Shown: positions 40,048 to 50,301, counted from the first letter of the stretch. The stretch: DNA of 64,000 bases from Alkaliphilus metalliredigens QYMF (GCF_000016985.1 NC_009633.1:2399539-2463538), one strand, 5' to 3'. Numbers and translations: made by a program. The notes: generated from the letters alone by a model not told the origin.

Positions 40048-42257
40048 TGGAACTGAAACCCAATGAAAAGCTAGATATCAAAAACATATTAGAGGACTTG
40101 GAGTCATATACACCGAAAAGAAGAGGGTGGACTTGGAGAACAAAAGAAGAAAACTTATCTATGGGGCCTTTTCAATATCGTGATGCATCAACCCCACTGA
40201 AAAATAGTGTTCCATTACCTTCAGCTAAGTATTTCGGTGATATTGACCCTCAACCTGACTGTGTGATTACAACAGAGGTTGCTTCTGGGAGATTTGAGGA
40301 TGACATCCGCCGTATGAGGATGGCCGCTTGGCATGGTGCTGACCATATCATGGTGATTCGAACTGCAGGACAGAGTCATTTTGATGGATTAGTTGAAGGA
40401 ACACCACAGGGAAGCGGTGGTATCCCTATTACTAGAAAGCAAGTCAGAGCCCAAAGAAAAGCCCTGGATATGATTGAAGATGAAGTAGGTAGACCAATCA
40501 ATTATCATTCTTATATTAGTGGTGTGGCTGGACCGGAAATTTCTGTTATGTTTGCAGAAGAGGGTGTGAATGGCGCACATCAAGATCCCCAATACAATGT
40601 GCTCTATCGAAACATTAATATGCTACGCTCCTTTGTAGATGCAGCAGAGGCAAAAAGTGCCATGGTTTGGGCAGATATTGCTCAAATAGATGGAGCACAT
40701 AATGCCAATGCCACAGCTCGAGAAGCCTGGAAGGTTATGCCAGAATTAATGGTACAGCATGCATTAAACTCCATGTATTCTGTAAAGGTGGGTATGAAAA
40801 AGGAAAATATATGCCTGTCAACGGTTCCACCCACAGCGCCACCAGCACCATCAATGACCCTGGATCTTCCCTATGCAGTTGCACTACGAGAAATATTTAA
40901 AGAGTACAAGATGAGAGCCCAAATGAATACAAAATATATGGAATCCTCAACTCGTGAAGCCACGGTGACACATGTATTGAATTTATTAATCTCTAAATTG
41001 ACACGGGCAGAGATTCAATCTACCATTACGCCGGATGAAGGAAGAAATGTACCTTGGCATATATATAATATCGAAGGTCTTGACACCGCCAAGCAAGCAT
41101 TGGTAGGGATGGATGGATTAATGGATATGATTCAATTAAAGGATGACGGTATCCTTCGAGAGAAATCAAGAGAACTAAAGGAAAGAGCTGTCTTATTTAT
41201 GGAGGAAGTATTGGAAGTAGGCGGATACTTCAATGCCGTAGAGCAGGGATTCTTTGTTGATTCTGGTTGTTACCCTGAAAGAAATGGAGATGGAATCTCG
41301 AGAAAAATGGATGGTGGAGTCGGTGCAGGAACAATTTATGAACGAGATGAAGATTATTTTGCCCCGGTTACTGCTCATTTTGGACATAACAATGTAGCAC
41401 AATACGATCCTTCAGCAGTAGATAACCCATCTAAGCTAATTGGTGGTTGTACCTTTGAGAAACCAGAAAAAATCGTTTATATTGATGAATTAGATGAGGT
41501 TGATAATGTAAACGTAAGATTAGAGGAAACAAAGGAATTAAGAGAGAGTACTCATGTGAAACCAGAGGTACAGTGGATGGGAGATGGCATAATTATGCTT
41601 AATCTGTTCTTACCTGCTTCCAAGAGAGTTGCAGAGTTTACTGCTTTAGAAATTGCTAAAAAAATGGGATTAGAGGATGTTGAAGTCATACACAAAGAAG
41701 TGATGCAGACATCTGAAGGAACCAGGATCGAATTGAAGGGTAAGGTTGGATTTTCAATCGATACCTCTACACTGGTCATTCCGCCAGAGCCAATCGTTAT
41801 GTCAGAAGATGAGATTCGAGAAGACATTGAAAAGACTCCAATGAAAGTGGTAGCTGGAACCGTAGGAGAAGATGAGCATTCCGTAGGATTAAGAGAAATA
41901 ATTGATATCAAACACGGTGGTATTGAAAAATATGGTATCGATTGTCATTATCTAGGAACCTCTGTTTCCTTAGAGAAGCTTGTTGACGCAGCGATTGAAT
42001 TAAATGCAGATGCAATTCTAGCTTCTACCATTATCAGTCACGATGATATTCACTATAAAAGTATGAAACGAATCCACGAACTATGTATCGAAAAAGGAAT
42101 TCGTGATCGTGTGATGGTTTTATGTGGAGGAACCCAAGTAACACCTGAGAAGGCGGTTGCACAGGGAGTTGACGCTGGTTTTGGACGGGGAAGTAAGGGG
42201 ATCAATGTGGCGACTTTCCTGATTGAAAAAAGAAGAGAAATGAAAAATGAAGATTAA
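40047..42257 (+). CDS. oraE: D-ornithine 4,5-aminomutase subunit E
   Basis: The 736-residue catalytic subunit has an N-terminal TIM-barrel region and a C-terminal cobalamin-binding domain. The base-off motif DxHxxG appears as DEHSVG with His611. Lys622, 11 residues later in DIKHGG, fits the PLP Schiff-base lysine; the C. sticklandii enzyme has His618 and Lys629, the same 11-residue spacing. This is strong evidence for an active mutase. Confidence 0.97.
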   Translation: MELKPNEKLDIKNILEDLESYTPKRRGWTWRTKEENLSMGPFQYRDASTPLKNSVPLPSAKYFGDIDPQPDCVITTEVASGRFEDDIRRMRMAAWHGADHIMVIRTAGQSHFDGLVEGTPQGSGGIPITRKQVRAQRKALDMIEDEVGRPINYHSYISGVAGPEISVMFAEEGVNGAHQDPQYNVLYRNINMLRSFVDAAEAKSAMVWADIAQIDGAHNANATAREAWKVMPELMVQHALNSMYSVKVGMKKENICLSTVPPTAPPAPSMTLDLPYAVALREIFKEYKMRAQMNTKYMESSTREATVTHVLNLLISKLTRAEIQSTITPDEGRNVPWHIYNIEGLDTAKQALVGMDGLMDMIQLKDDGILREKSRELKERAVLFMEEVLEVGGYFNAVEQGFFVDSGCYPERNGDGISRKMDGGVGAGTIYERDEDYFAPVTAHFGHNNVAQYDPSAVDNPSKLIGGCTFEKPEKIVYIDELDEVDNVNVRLEETKELRESTHVKPEVQWMGDGIIMLNLFLPASKRVAEFTALEIAKKMGLEDVEVIHKEVMQTSEGTRIELKGKVGFSIDTSTLVIPPEPIVMSEDEIREDIEKTPMKVVAGTVGEDEHSVGLREIIDIKHGGIEKYGIDCHYLGTSVSLEKLVDAAIELNADAILASTIISHDDIHYKSMKRIHELCIEKGIRDRVMVLCGGTQVTPEKAVAQGVDAGFGRGSKGINVATFLIEKRREMKNED

Positions 42258-43611
42258 TGTTATTGTCGCTGAGATCGGTAGTACAACAACGGTTGTCAAT
42301 GCATTTCAGGAGATCCATACCCCTTGGCCTAAGTTTATAGGCCAGGGGCAGGCTCCTACCTCTGTATTACAGGGAGATGTGAACATAGGCCTACAAGGGG
42401 CACTTGATGATTTGAGTCGAAATCTTGGAGTAGATGAGATTCAGTATGACGAGATGTTAGCAACCAGTAGTGCAGCAGGGGGACTTAAAATGACTGTCCA
42501 TGGGTTGGTCTATGATATGACCGTAAGGGCAGCTAGAGAAGCAGCTTTAGGTGCTGGGGCCATCATACACCAGGTAACTGGAGGTAAACTAAGAAGGACT
42601 GATATCAACAGAATCACTGAAAAAAGTCCAAATATTATTTTGATTGCCGGTGGTGTAGATTATGGTGAACGGGATACCGCCATAGAAAATGCAGAAAAGA
42701 TTGCCCAGATGAATCTTGATATTCCGGTGATTTATGCTGGTAATATTGAAAATCAAGAAGAGATGAGAGAAATATTTAAGGATACAAAAAATAAACTCTA
42801 TATTGTTGATAATGTTTATCCAAGGATTGATCAGCTCAATGTTGAGCCTACAAGAGCAGTCATCCAGGATGTTTTTGAAGAGCATATTATCCATGCACCG
42901 GGGATGAAAAAAGTGAGGGAAATGGTTAATGGCCCTATTATTCCAACCCCTGGGGCTGTAATGGAGGCCTCAAAGCTTTTACAGCAGCATATAGGAGACC
43001 TCATTACATTTGATGTAGGGGGGGCCACCACAGATCTGCATTCTGTCACAGAGGGTAGTGAAGAGATCAACCGTATATTGCTAAGTCCTGAACCCATGGC
43101 TAAACGTACCGTTGAGGGAGACCTAGGGGTATATATCAATATGAAAAATATCGTAAGTAATATTGGGGTAGAAAACCTGAAGGAAGAGCTCGGTCTAGAC
43201 ATCGATAAACTAGTTGAAACACATCAACCCATCCCTAAAACATCTGAAGAAATCAAATTTGTTGAAAGACTGACCCTAGAAGCTGTTCTTGTGGCATTGG
43301 AAAGACATGTGGGGAAGCTGAGACACCTCTATGGCCCTGGTGGTAAAACCACAGTGGCTGAGGGAAAGGACCTTTCAAATGTGAAGTTTATCATAGGAAC
43401 GGGAGGAGCCTTAACAAGACTTCCAAACAGAGTACATCTCTTGAATCAAGCAACGACGAAAAGTCATCAAAATTCACTTATGCCTACAAAGGAAGCAAAA
43501 ATTTTAATCGATGAAGCCTATATTATGGCTTCATTAGGGGTATTATCAAAAAGATACCCAGAAGCTGCTTTAAGCTTAATGAAGCAAAGCTTAGGATTAT
43601 ATGGAGAGTGA
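42247..43611 (+). CDS. MutL/GlmL-like protein, probable aminomutase reactivase
   Basis: This 454-residue actin/HSP70-fold ATPase of the MutL/GlmL family has phosphate-binding segments VAEIGSTTTVVNAF and LITFDVGGATTDLHSV. Family members accompany adenosylcobalamin mutases (glutamate mutase GlmL) and are thought to repair or reactivate the inactivated holoenzyme. Its start overlaps oraE by 11 bases, placing it in the operon, so reactivation of OraSE is the most likely role. Confidence 0.92.
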   Translation: MKINVIVAEIGSTTTVVNAFQEIHTPWPKFIGQGQAPTSVLQGDVNIGLQGALDDLSRNLGVDEIQYDEMLATSSAAGGLKMTVHGLVYDMTVRAAREAALGAGAIIHQVTGGKLRRTDINRITEKSPNIILIAGGVDYGERDTAIENAEKIAQMNLDIPVIYAGNIENQEEMREIFKDTKNKLYIVDNVYPRIDQLNVEPTRAVIQDVFEEHIIHAPGMKKVREMVNGPIIPTPGAVMEASKLLQQHIGDLITFDVGGATTDLHSVTEGSEEINRILLSPEPMAKRTVEGDLGVYINMKNIVSNIGVENLKEELGLDIDKLVETHQPIPKTSEEIKFVERLTLEAVLVALERHVGKLRHLYGPGGKTTVAEGKDLSNVKFIIGTGGALTRLPNRVHLLNQATTKSHQNSLMPTKEAKILIDEAYIMASLGVLSKRYPEAALSLMKQSLGLYGE

Positions 43612-43615
43612 TAAA

Positions 43616-44695
43616 ATGAACCCAAAAGTAACGATAGACTTAGCTAAACTAAGGCACAATGCAAGGGTCATGACTGAAAAATGTAATGAATATGGTATAG
43701 CCATAGCAGGTGTCACCAAGGTATTTGGCGGCAGGCCAGAAATCGCCCAGGCAATGATTGATGGTGGGATTCAATACCTAGCCGACTCAAGGGTAGAGAA
43801 TTTAAAAAAAATGAAGGATTTGTCCTTGCCTAAAATACTACTGAGACTACCGATGATTAGTCGTGTAGATGATGTTGTAAAGTATTGCGATATTAGTTTA
43901 AATTCAGAAGTCGAAACAATCATTGCCCTAAGCCAAGCTGCTGAAAAACAGCATAAAACCCACAAAATTATTTTGATGGTTGACTTAGGTGATTTAAGGG
44001 AAGGAATTTTTGATAGCCAAGCACTGAAGTTGGCTTTAGATGAAATCAAAAATCTCAAAGGAATTAAGGTAGTGGGGATTGGAACAAACCTCACCTGCTA
44101 TGGTGGCGTCATTCCAGATGAAGAAAATCTAGGCAGGTTAATCGCCTATGCTAGTGAAATCGAAGCCGTATTAGGAACAAAGCTTGAAATTATCAGTGGC
44201 GGCAATTCAAGTAGTATCTATATGGTACAAGAAGGCCGAATGCTTGAAGAGGTGAATCTTCTTCGCTTAGGAGAAGCCATTGTCCTAGGAACAGAAAGTG
44301 CCTATGGCAATGTCATTCCAGGTACCCATCAGGATATATTTCAGCTAGAAGCAGAAATCATTGAAATTAAAGAGAAGCCTTCTATTCCTATTGGTAAAAT
44401 AGGCATGGATGCCTTTGGTAACAAACCGAGTTTTGAAGATAAAGGAGTGAGAAAACGAGCTATCTTAGCTGTTGGAAAGCAGGATATAGGAACTCACGCC
44501 ATCAGACCAGTTAATGTGAATGTCATCATATTGGGAGGAAGTAGTGATCATCTAATCGTGGATATCACCGACTGTGATATGCAGCATCAAATAGGAAGCA
44601 CATTAACATTTGATTTAACCTATGGTGCGCTGCTATCTCTCATGACCAGCGAATATATATATAAACAAATGAATGACACAAAGCCACGCCCTTAG
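43616..44695 (+). CDS. orr: Ornithine racemase (alanine racemase fold)
   Basis: Orr converts L-ornithine to D-ornithine, the substrate of OraSE. The 359-residue fold-type III PLP protein starts MNPKVTIDLAKLRHNA; the PLP lysine is in GVTKVFGG, near residue 38. The GNSSSIYM segment near the phosphate site is also present. The start is ATG 43616, seven bases after ggagag. The frame opens at 43601, but that lies within the previous gene. Confidence 0.93.
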   Translation: MNPKVTIDLAKLRHNARVMTEKCNEYGIAIAGVTKVFGGRPEIAQAMIDGGIQYLADSRVENLKKMKDLSLPKILLRLPMISRVDDVVKYCDISLNSEVETIIALSQAAEKQHKTHKIILMVDLGDLREGIFDSQALKLALDEIKNLKGIKVVGIGTNLTCYGGVIPDEENLGRLIAYASEIEAVLGTKLEIISGGNSSSIYMVQEGRMLEEVNLLRLGEAIVLGTESAYGNVIPGTHQDIFQLEAEIIEIKEKPSIPIGKIGMDAFGNKPSFEDKGVRKRAILAVGKQDIGTHAIRPVNVNVIILGGSSDHLIVDITDCDMQHQIGSTLTFDLTYGALLSLMTSEYIYKQMNDTKPRP

Positions 44696-44710
44696 GGTGT
44701 GGCTTTGTTG
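44678..44710 (+). terminator. Terminator overlapping the end of orr
   Basis: A 14-pair stem (44678-44691 with 44695-44708, two G-T wobbles) contains the last codons and the stop codon of orr. It closes the ornithine operon, although the T tract is weak. Confidence 0.8.
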
Positions 44711-44761
44711 TAATATGATGGCACTCTCGGTAATATGATGTTAATAAAAAGGAGGGTGTCT

Positions 44762-45772
44762 ATGCATGATCAATTTAAGAAGCCGATCAATGATGAAGAA
44801 GAGGAAATAATAAAATTCAAGAAAATGATTATGGGTGAATTGAAAGCTTTAATAGAAAAGGTTGAAAATTTTAATGGCATCATATCAGATGTCGATGAAG
44901 GAAGTAATCGTTTGATTCTGATTTCATTAAAAAAATTTAATGGTGAGTTACCTAAAGAAGTAGGAGAAGCAATTAAGAAGCATGGAGAGCAAGGCTGGGG
45001 AAGTCAGAATCAATTTTATGTAATGACAAACAGAAAAAGAGTTGTTGGATATTTGGGGATTAATTTGTATGAAGAACCCATGCCCTTTGGTAAGTATGTA
45101 TACATATTTGCATTGCAGCTAGAAAAGAAATATCAGAGTCAGATTAATTTAAAATATATCGAAAATTTCATAAGCGCAGTCGCTAGGAAAGCACAATGTA
45201 ATTATGTTGATATGACTGATGATTGCTGTCCTTTAGCCTTAGATAAAGTAAAGCATTTAGGGTTTGTAGAATTTACAAGTACCAGTCTGTTTAAATTAAA
45301 TAAACAGAACAGTCCCATAGATTTTGAAATGGTTTCCTCCCAAAATATCAACATAAGTGAAATAGAAGGAACTCATTTCATACCAAGCGATAGGCGCCTG
45401 CCACTACAGGTACAGTTAAATCAGTGGAAAGAGGAAAATTGTACTATAGAAAAATTTGTGATTAATAAAAACCAAGGACAGACACCCTTAACACTATTAA
45501 TAATTAAAAGACTTGGAGCAACTAAAAAGAATGGGACTAAGAATTTTTACACATTTTTAGCAGAGCCAATTGTTTTCTATGATGATCAGTTAACAAATGA
45601 AGTCATAAACATAATCATAAATATTCTGGGTGAAAAAGAGCAGGAAGAAGCATTTATGATTGCGTTACCCACTGCATGTGAAGTGACAATAAGTAAATAC
45701 CATTGGGATTATAAACTTGAATCCGTTAAGTGGTATCGGAAAATGGTGAGCAATCATTATAAACAGCTGTAA
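44762..45772 (+). CDS. Uncharacterised protein, possible GNAT-like fold
   Basis: This 336-residue soluble protein starts at ATG 44762 after aaaaggaggg. The middle third has a strand-helix pattern with FALQLEKKYQSQINLKYIENF, then AQCNYVDMTDD and LGFVEFTSTSLF, which loosely resembles an acetyltransferase core ("family tie, then neighbour, then bulky end strand"). No acetyl-CoA loop (R/QxxGxG/A) is clear, so this is only a suggestion. Own terminator follows; not an obvious part of the ornithine operon. Confidence 0.5.
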   Translation: MHDQFKKPINDEEEEIIKFKKMIMGELKALIEKVENFNGIISDVDEGSNRLILISLKKFNGELPKEVGEAIKKHGEQGWGSQNQFYVMTNRKRVVGYLGINLYEEPMPFGKYVYIFALQLEKKYQSQINLKYIENFISAVARKAQCNYVDMTDDCCPLALDKVKHLGFVEFTSTSLFKLNKQNSPIDFEMVSSQNINISEIEGTHFIPSDRRLPLQVQLNQWKEENCTIEKFVINKNQGQTPLTLLIIKRLGATKKNGTKNFYTFLAEPIVFYDDQLTNEVINIIINILGEKEQEEAFMIALPTACEVTISKYHWDYKLESVKWYRKMVSNHYKQL

Positions 45773-45813
45773 AAATTGATGAAATATAATTTAAAAGATG
45801 AATGTGCAGTCTA

Positions 45814-45845
45814 AAAACCTTTAAAGTATAACTTTAAAGGTTTTT
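45814..45845 (+). terminator. Terminator after the gene at 44762
   Basis: The stem aaaacctttaaagt/actttaaaggtttt with a short ata loop ends in T. Confidence 0.85.
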
Positions 45846-45872
45846 GCAGGTTTAAAATAGAAAATGTAAGGA

Positions 45873-46295
45873 TCAAGCAATAGCCAAGATCAACATGACT
45901 AAATAGAGCATTTGCACATGTTCTTTTTGTGTGGAAATTTCATTCTTGAGGTCGTTATTCTCCGCCCCTAATTCAGTGATTTGAGTGTGTAGGCTTTCTA
46001 TTTCATGAAACTGTTCTGTATACTCTTCGTATTCCTTTAGGCGATTCTGTAGGTCCATAATCATATTGTTTGAACTAAAGACTTCATTTTCTTTTTGGGC
46101 AAGTTCCTTTTCCATCGAAATGATCTTATCAGTAAATTTCTCGATTTCATCATTTAAACTTTTGTTTTCATTCGTAAGATGATGATTTTCTTCTTTTAAA
46201 GGCGCTAGATCTTCTAAGACACTTAAATCTTGTAGCTCAATGTTCTCGGAGCTTTTCGGGATGAAATTATTATTGATCCCGCTGTACTTCATCAT
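45873..46295 (-). CDS. Coiled-coil protein with C-terminal membrane segment
   Basis: This 140-residue protein has a long heptad-type coiled coil (about 30-120, rich in Glu, Lys, Asn and Leu) and a hydrophobic tail (MLYLVMLILAIA) that would anchor it in the membrane. Its start lies inside the end of the upstream gene (26-base overlap) and has a ggaggtg site. No family is recognised. It is probably co-translated with the beta-strand-rich protein upstream. Confidence 0.65.
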   Translation of the reverse strand: MMKYSGINNNFIPKSSENIELQDLSVLEDLAPLKEENHHLTNENKSLNDEIEKFTDKIISMEKELAQKENEVFSSNNMIMDLQNRLKEYEEYTEQFHEIESLHTQITELGAENNDLKNEISTQKEHVQMLYLVMLILAIA

Positions 46296-47325
46296 TTACT
46301 TCACCTCCAAAACCTATAAATTGTATTTTAGGATAAAGGGTACCGAATAAAAAATCACACATTACTTTTTTTGTCTCTTCAATATCATTTGTAATAAAAC
46401 GATATCGCCTAAAATCCAAATGTCTACTTTCATCTATTCCAATCGGTGAGGACCACTCTAGACCATCGGTAGATGAATGAGAAGAAAACAATTGATTGAT
46501 TTCAACCCATAGACACCACAGTTTGCCGTCATATCCCATCAATGTAGGATAAGAGGCATTTAAACCAGTTGAGATTTGTTTGGTACTTGATAAGGGCCTA
46601 TCCTCAGTTAAGTGATAATTCAGGTGGTGAACCGTAAGTCGTTCTTGGTCATATTGGCTCCATGTGATATGGAGGTGGTCTGGTGATGTCAGGATTCCAT
46701 CGGTGTAAAGTTTTTGTATGGGATCAGATGTTAATTGAATCGAATCTTTATCCCAAGTTTTATCTGCTAAATCATAGGAGGTTAAGGAAACTTCTTCGTA
46801 ATTATTCTGTAATGATGTGGTCAGTGCATATATTTTAGATTGATTGTTCAGGATTTTATAGGGATTGATTACTTGGTTATAGGTGCAATGAAGTACTTCA
46901 TTTCGATTCCATTCATCTTGATTATTAACAAGGTGTAGCAAGAATACATTTCCCTTATTTTTCCCATGGACTAAATAATAAAATATGTGGATGGCATCGT
47001 TAATTGATTTAATCACTGGATAAAAAATCTGATAAGTACCTTTAGGATAATTCATCAACAGACGATGGTTCCATCTACCACCCTTTAACGTATGATAATA
47101 AAGATCTCCTGTAGAAGTATAGCTGATAATATGAATTTGATTAGAAGAATCCAATGTAACAGAAAATTGAAGGGTTTTTTTCTGGAAAACCTGATTCTTT
47201 TGAAGCCATTTACCATTGGCATCTGTATAAATGTATTCAATATGATGGTTTTCATTCAAATAAAAATTATAAACCGTCCCACTTTTGTTCTTAACAATAA
47301 ATTCGTACTCTCTTAAGAATGGCAT
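46270..47325 (-). CDS. Hypothetical protein with beta-propeller-like repeats
   Basis: I set the start at the ATG whose complement ends at 47325, after aggaag. The 351-residue product shows repeated strand motifs ending in aromatic/Trp positions (YHTLKGGRWNHRLLM, HLHITWSQYDQ, GKLWCLWVEI, DGLEWSSPIG), suggesting a sialidase-like beta propeller. No signal peptide is seen. Function is unknown; similar proteins occur in Alkaliphilus-type genomes by my impression only. Confidence 0.6.
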   Translation of the reverse strand: MPFLREYEFIVKNKSGTVYNFYLNENHHIEYIYTDANGKWLQKNQVFQKKTLQFSVTLDSSNQIHIISYTSTGDLYYHTLKGGRWNHRLLMNYPKGTYQIFYPVIKSINDAIHIFYYLVHGKNKGNVFLLHLVNNQDEWNRNEVLHCTYNQVINPYKILNNQSKIYALTTSLQNNYEEVSLTSYDLADKTWDKDSIQLTSDPIQKLYTDGILTSPDHLHITWSQYDQERLTVHHLNYHLTEDRPLSSTKQISTGLNASYPTLMGYDGKLWCLWVEINQLFSSHSSTDGLEWSSPIGIDESRHLDFRRYRFITNDIEETKKVMCDFLFGTLYPKIQFIGFGGEVNDEVQRDQ

Positions 47326-47489
47326 TTTATCACTTCCTACATCAATTTTATTAGAAATATATGCAAAATTATGATAAAAAAGACTCTTTACTAGCACCTA
47401 ATTTAACAAATGATCATATTGTACAGTAAGTGAAGGTGTAAATAGCAAAGAATTTTTTAAAAACAATTAATGTAAAGGAGCTGAGAAAA

Positions 47490-47567
47490 TTGACAGATAA
47501 CAACAATACGATAGTAGCACCACTACAAATAGACGATGCTATATGTACGAAACTACTGAGTCTTTAA
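47490..47567 (+). pseudogene. 5' stub of a chromosomal gene split by the mobile element
   Basis: A TTG start with an aaaggag site upstream opens a frame of 25 codons (MTDNNNTIVAPLQ...) that runs into the 3' end of the convergent recombinase gene and stops there. A real start signal without a gene, exactly at the recombinase boundary, suggests that integration cut this gene and the remainder lies past the right end of the element. I cannot name the gene. Confidence 0.45.
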
Positions 47568-49142
47568 AACATCAATGATTAGTTCCTTACCATCCCACAC
47601 CACCTTGTTTACAACGCTTTTCACAAGGTCTCTTTTCTTTTCATAAGGCACATGATCTATTGTGTCTCTAAAAATAATCAGTGCAGCTTTCAAGATTTCA
47701 ATATTAAGTATCTCTGAAGGAGTTGTATCAATTTCAAGTTTGCGCTGTAACTCCGTATTGTCCTTCTCTAGCTTTTCCATCTCAGCAATGATGTATTTAG
47801 TCACCGTACTACTTTCATTCTCAGAGAGCTGCTTTACGAGGTTCTCAATAGCCTTCTGATTCTTCTCAATCTGCTTGTATATATCCTTCGATTGATTCTT
47901 CTTATTTCCAAGCTTCTTTTGCTGCTTATCTAACATCTCAAGTAATCCATTATCAATCATATATTTCAAAGTATCAATGACATCTTGATCAGTTTTTTCT
48001 CCTGGTAGATTAGGGCATTGACACTTTGACCCCTTGGATACTTCTTTAGTGTTGCACATATAATAGAATCTTCGCTTCCCAGTAGACTTTACCACGCGAT
48101 CATATTTAATTTGCATATATGAGTCGCAGAAATTGCAACGAAGTATACCTGATAACATAGCTGCATAAGAAGTACCACGTCTAGGAGCCTTATCTCGATT
48201 CTTTCCAATTTGACTTTGCACCTGGATCCACTCCTTTCCTGGTATGATACCTTCATGTCTACCTATCGCAATAATCCACTCAGATGTATCTTTTAATCGA
48301 GGATATTTACCTTTCTTAATTTGTTGCTTATTATAAGCCATGATCCCGTGTGTACCATTCCATTCATTAGCAGGGTTAGCAATTTGAGCACCCAAGGAAC
48401 TAAAATACTCATATGAGTACTTGTCAGCCTTAGCATATACAGGGTTAGTCAAAATGGATTTGACTGCATTTTTTCCAAAGAATTTTCCGTTCTTAGTTTT
48501 GAAATCTTGCTGATAAGAATAAGCTTCCACCTTTGACATGGAGCCAAGCTCCATGTACTTTTCAAATACTTCTTTCACAATCTCCAGCTCTTCATCAATA
48601 GGGGAGAGGGAGTAGAGCTTCCTTTCTTTATAGTTTTCATCAATAAAAACAACAGGTTCAGATCCAAAGCCAGTGGGCAGGTTACCACCTAACCATCTAC
48701 CGGTCCTAGCAAGCTGATACATATTGTCTTTAATCCGTTCGGCAATTGTTTCACGCTCCAGCTGAGCGAAGACAGAAGCGATATATAACATAGCACGGCC
48801 CATGGGCGTAGAAGTGTCAAATTGCTCTTTAACAGATACAAAAGCAATGTTATTCTCTTCTAACATTTCTATGGTTCCTGCAAAGTCAGAGATATTTCTA
48901 CTGATACGATCTAGACGATAGCATATCAGGACATCAAATTTTTTAGACTCAGCATCTTTAATTAACTTTTGAAACTGCGGACGATCAGTATCCCCACCTG
49001 AAAAGCCTTCATCCTCATAGACCATTATGCTAGATTCACCAAAATGCTTTTCTATATATTCCTTACAAGTAGTGATCTGGTTTTCTACAGAGTCACCTTT
49101 ACCTGTGAATTTACTTTTTCTTGAATAGATTGCAATTTTCAT
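47553..49142 (-). CDS. Large serine recombinase (phage integrase type)
   Basis: This 529-residue recombinase has an N-terminal resolvase domain with catalytic Ser7 (AIYSRKS), YEDEGFSGG, and the conserved YRLDRISRN and ASVFAQLERE helices. The recombinase domain follows (LPTGFGS), then a zinc ribbon (CNFC, with downstream YYMC and CQC) and a C-terminal coiled coil with a long charged segment. Large serine recombinases act between short attP and attB sites and need no host factors. It reads toward the left element boundary. Confidence 0.93.
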   Translation of the reverse strand: MKIAIYSRKSKFTGKGDSVENQITTCKEYIEKHFGESSIMVYEDEGFSGGDTDRPQFQKLIKDAESKKFDVLICYRLDRISRNISDFAGTIEMLEENNIAFVSVKEQFDTSTPMGRAMLYIASVFAQLERETIAERIKDNMYQLARTGRWLGGNLPTGFGSEPVVFIDENYKERKLYSLSPIDEELEIVKEVFEKYMELGSMSKVEAYSYQQDFKTKNGKFFGKNAVKSILTNPVYAKADKYSYEYFSSLGAQIANPANEWNGTHGIMAYNKQQIKKGKYPRLKDTSEWIIAIGRHEGIIPGKEWIQVQSQIGKNRDKAPRRGTSYAAMLSGILRCNFCDSYMQIKYDRVVKSTGKRRFYYMCNTKEVSKGSKCQCPNLPGEKTDQDVIDTLKYMIDNGLLEMLDKQQKKLGNKKNQSKDIYKQIEKNQKAIENLVKQLSENESSTVTKYIIAEMEKLEKDNTELQRKLEIDTTPSEILNIEILKAALIIFRDTIDHVPYEKKRDLVKSVVNKVVWDGKELIIDVLKTQ

Positions 49143-49794
49143 TTGAGAGCCCCCAGTTAATTAGTTTTATATGGTTTATATTATAGCAAAAAAGAAAAAG
49201 TTTTTGAGAGATTAAATAATTATGCATGCCTACTATCCTAAATATACATAGTCCTAACGGGCTTTTATTAATGGATGAAACAAGTAATTTGTCGTATAGT
49301 GTCGGACGAATATATTGAAAAGAAGGCCTTTATGTTTGTGTGACTTGGTAAATATTGCTACAATAGAAACAAGCCTATTAATTAACTCATAAATCGACCA
49401 ATATTGACAGAAAATTACTAATGGTATATTTGTACGATGGGAAGATGAACAACTAGATGGATTGTAATAAAACTTTAATAAGACTTATTAGGTATAGTAC
49501 AAGACATTTAACATATAACTGAGTGTTTTGCAGATAAGTAAATAATACCGAACTTTAGTTCGTGAATACCACTGAAAATGACGTAAAAAGCGAACTTGAT
49601 GTCGGTAATGAAACCTTATGTGCAATATATTACTAGTTAGTTGAAATCACAATATCGGGGTAGAGCGTTGGGTAATTAATTTGGCTGGTGCTGCTAAAAA
49701 TTAGATGGACATTTGCTGTAAGAGTATCTTTGTTAAACTGCATAAGTTTAATATTATAAAGATAGCATGTATAAATTATTTAGGGGGTCATTAA
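49143..49794. other. AT-rich non-coding stretch inside the element
   Basis: No open frame with a plausible start site was found. It contains the promoters of the recombinase (leftward) and of the gene at 49795 (rightward), neither of which I can pinpoint. A small hairpin-like aacttta/gttcgtg area occurs near 49550, without clear meaning. Confidence 0.4.
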
Positions 49795-50166
49795 GTGGAT
49801 AGAACTATAAAGTGCACTGATTGTGGTGAATTGTTAAGTAACGAAAGTGATGCTTGTCAAAAGTGTCGTTCAAGTAAAAGGACTGTATGTATGGGTTTTT
49901 CAGATAAGGTAAGCTTTCATGAACAACTGCGTGGGAAAGCTAAAAAAGAAGGAACAAAAAAGCCAGTTAAGGAATTTATATATGGTGATGAGAAGAAAAT
50001 ATCAAATAATACATGGGTAGATAAAACTAGGATAATTGATAGAGAAAACAATCAATATGTTGAAATAATTAAAGATAAAGATACTGGTGAAATAATACAT
50101 GAATGTAAAGAACCTTTGACAGATCATTTCAACCACGGTTCAGCGAAGTTTAAAAAACAAAAGTAA
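49795..50166 (+). CDS. Small zinc-ribbon protein
   Basis: This 123-residue protein starts at GTG 49795, after taggggg. The N terminus has a CTDCGE...CQKC zinc ribbon (two CxxC within residues about 6-23), followed by a basic middle and an acidic repeat (KDKDTGEIIHECKEPL). It resembles other small zinc-ribbon proteins found in mobile elements; I do not know its function. Confidence 0.65.
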   Translation: MDRTIKCTDCGELLSNESDACQKCRSSKRTVCMGFSDKVSFHEQLRGKAKKEGTKKPVKEFIYGDEKKISNNTWVDKTRIIDRENNQYVEIIKDKDTGEIIHECKEPLTDHFNHGSAKFKKQK

Positions 50167-50301
50167 TCTATATGCATATTAAATGTAGAATTATAAAACC
50201 TCTGTGATAATGACCCTATGTGGAATGATTATGTAAATACTATGGCAAATCATCGTTTTTTTAATGTACGATAGTAAAGGGGATAGGTTTGTGACATCAA
50301 C

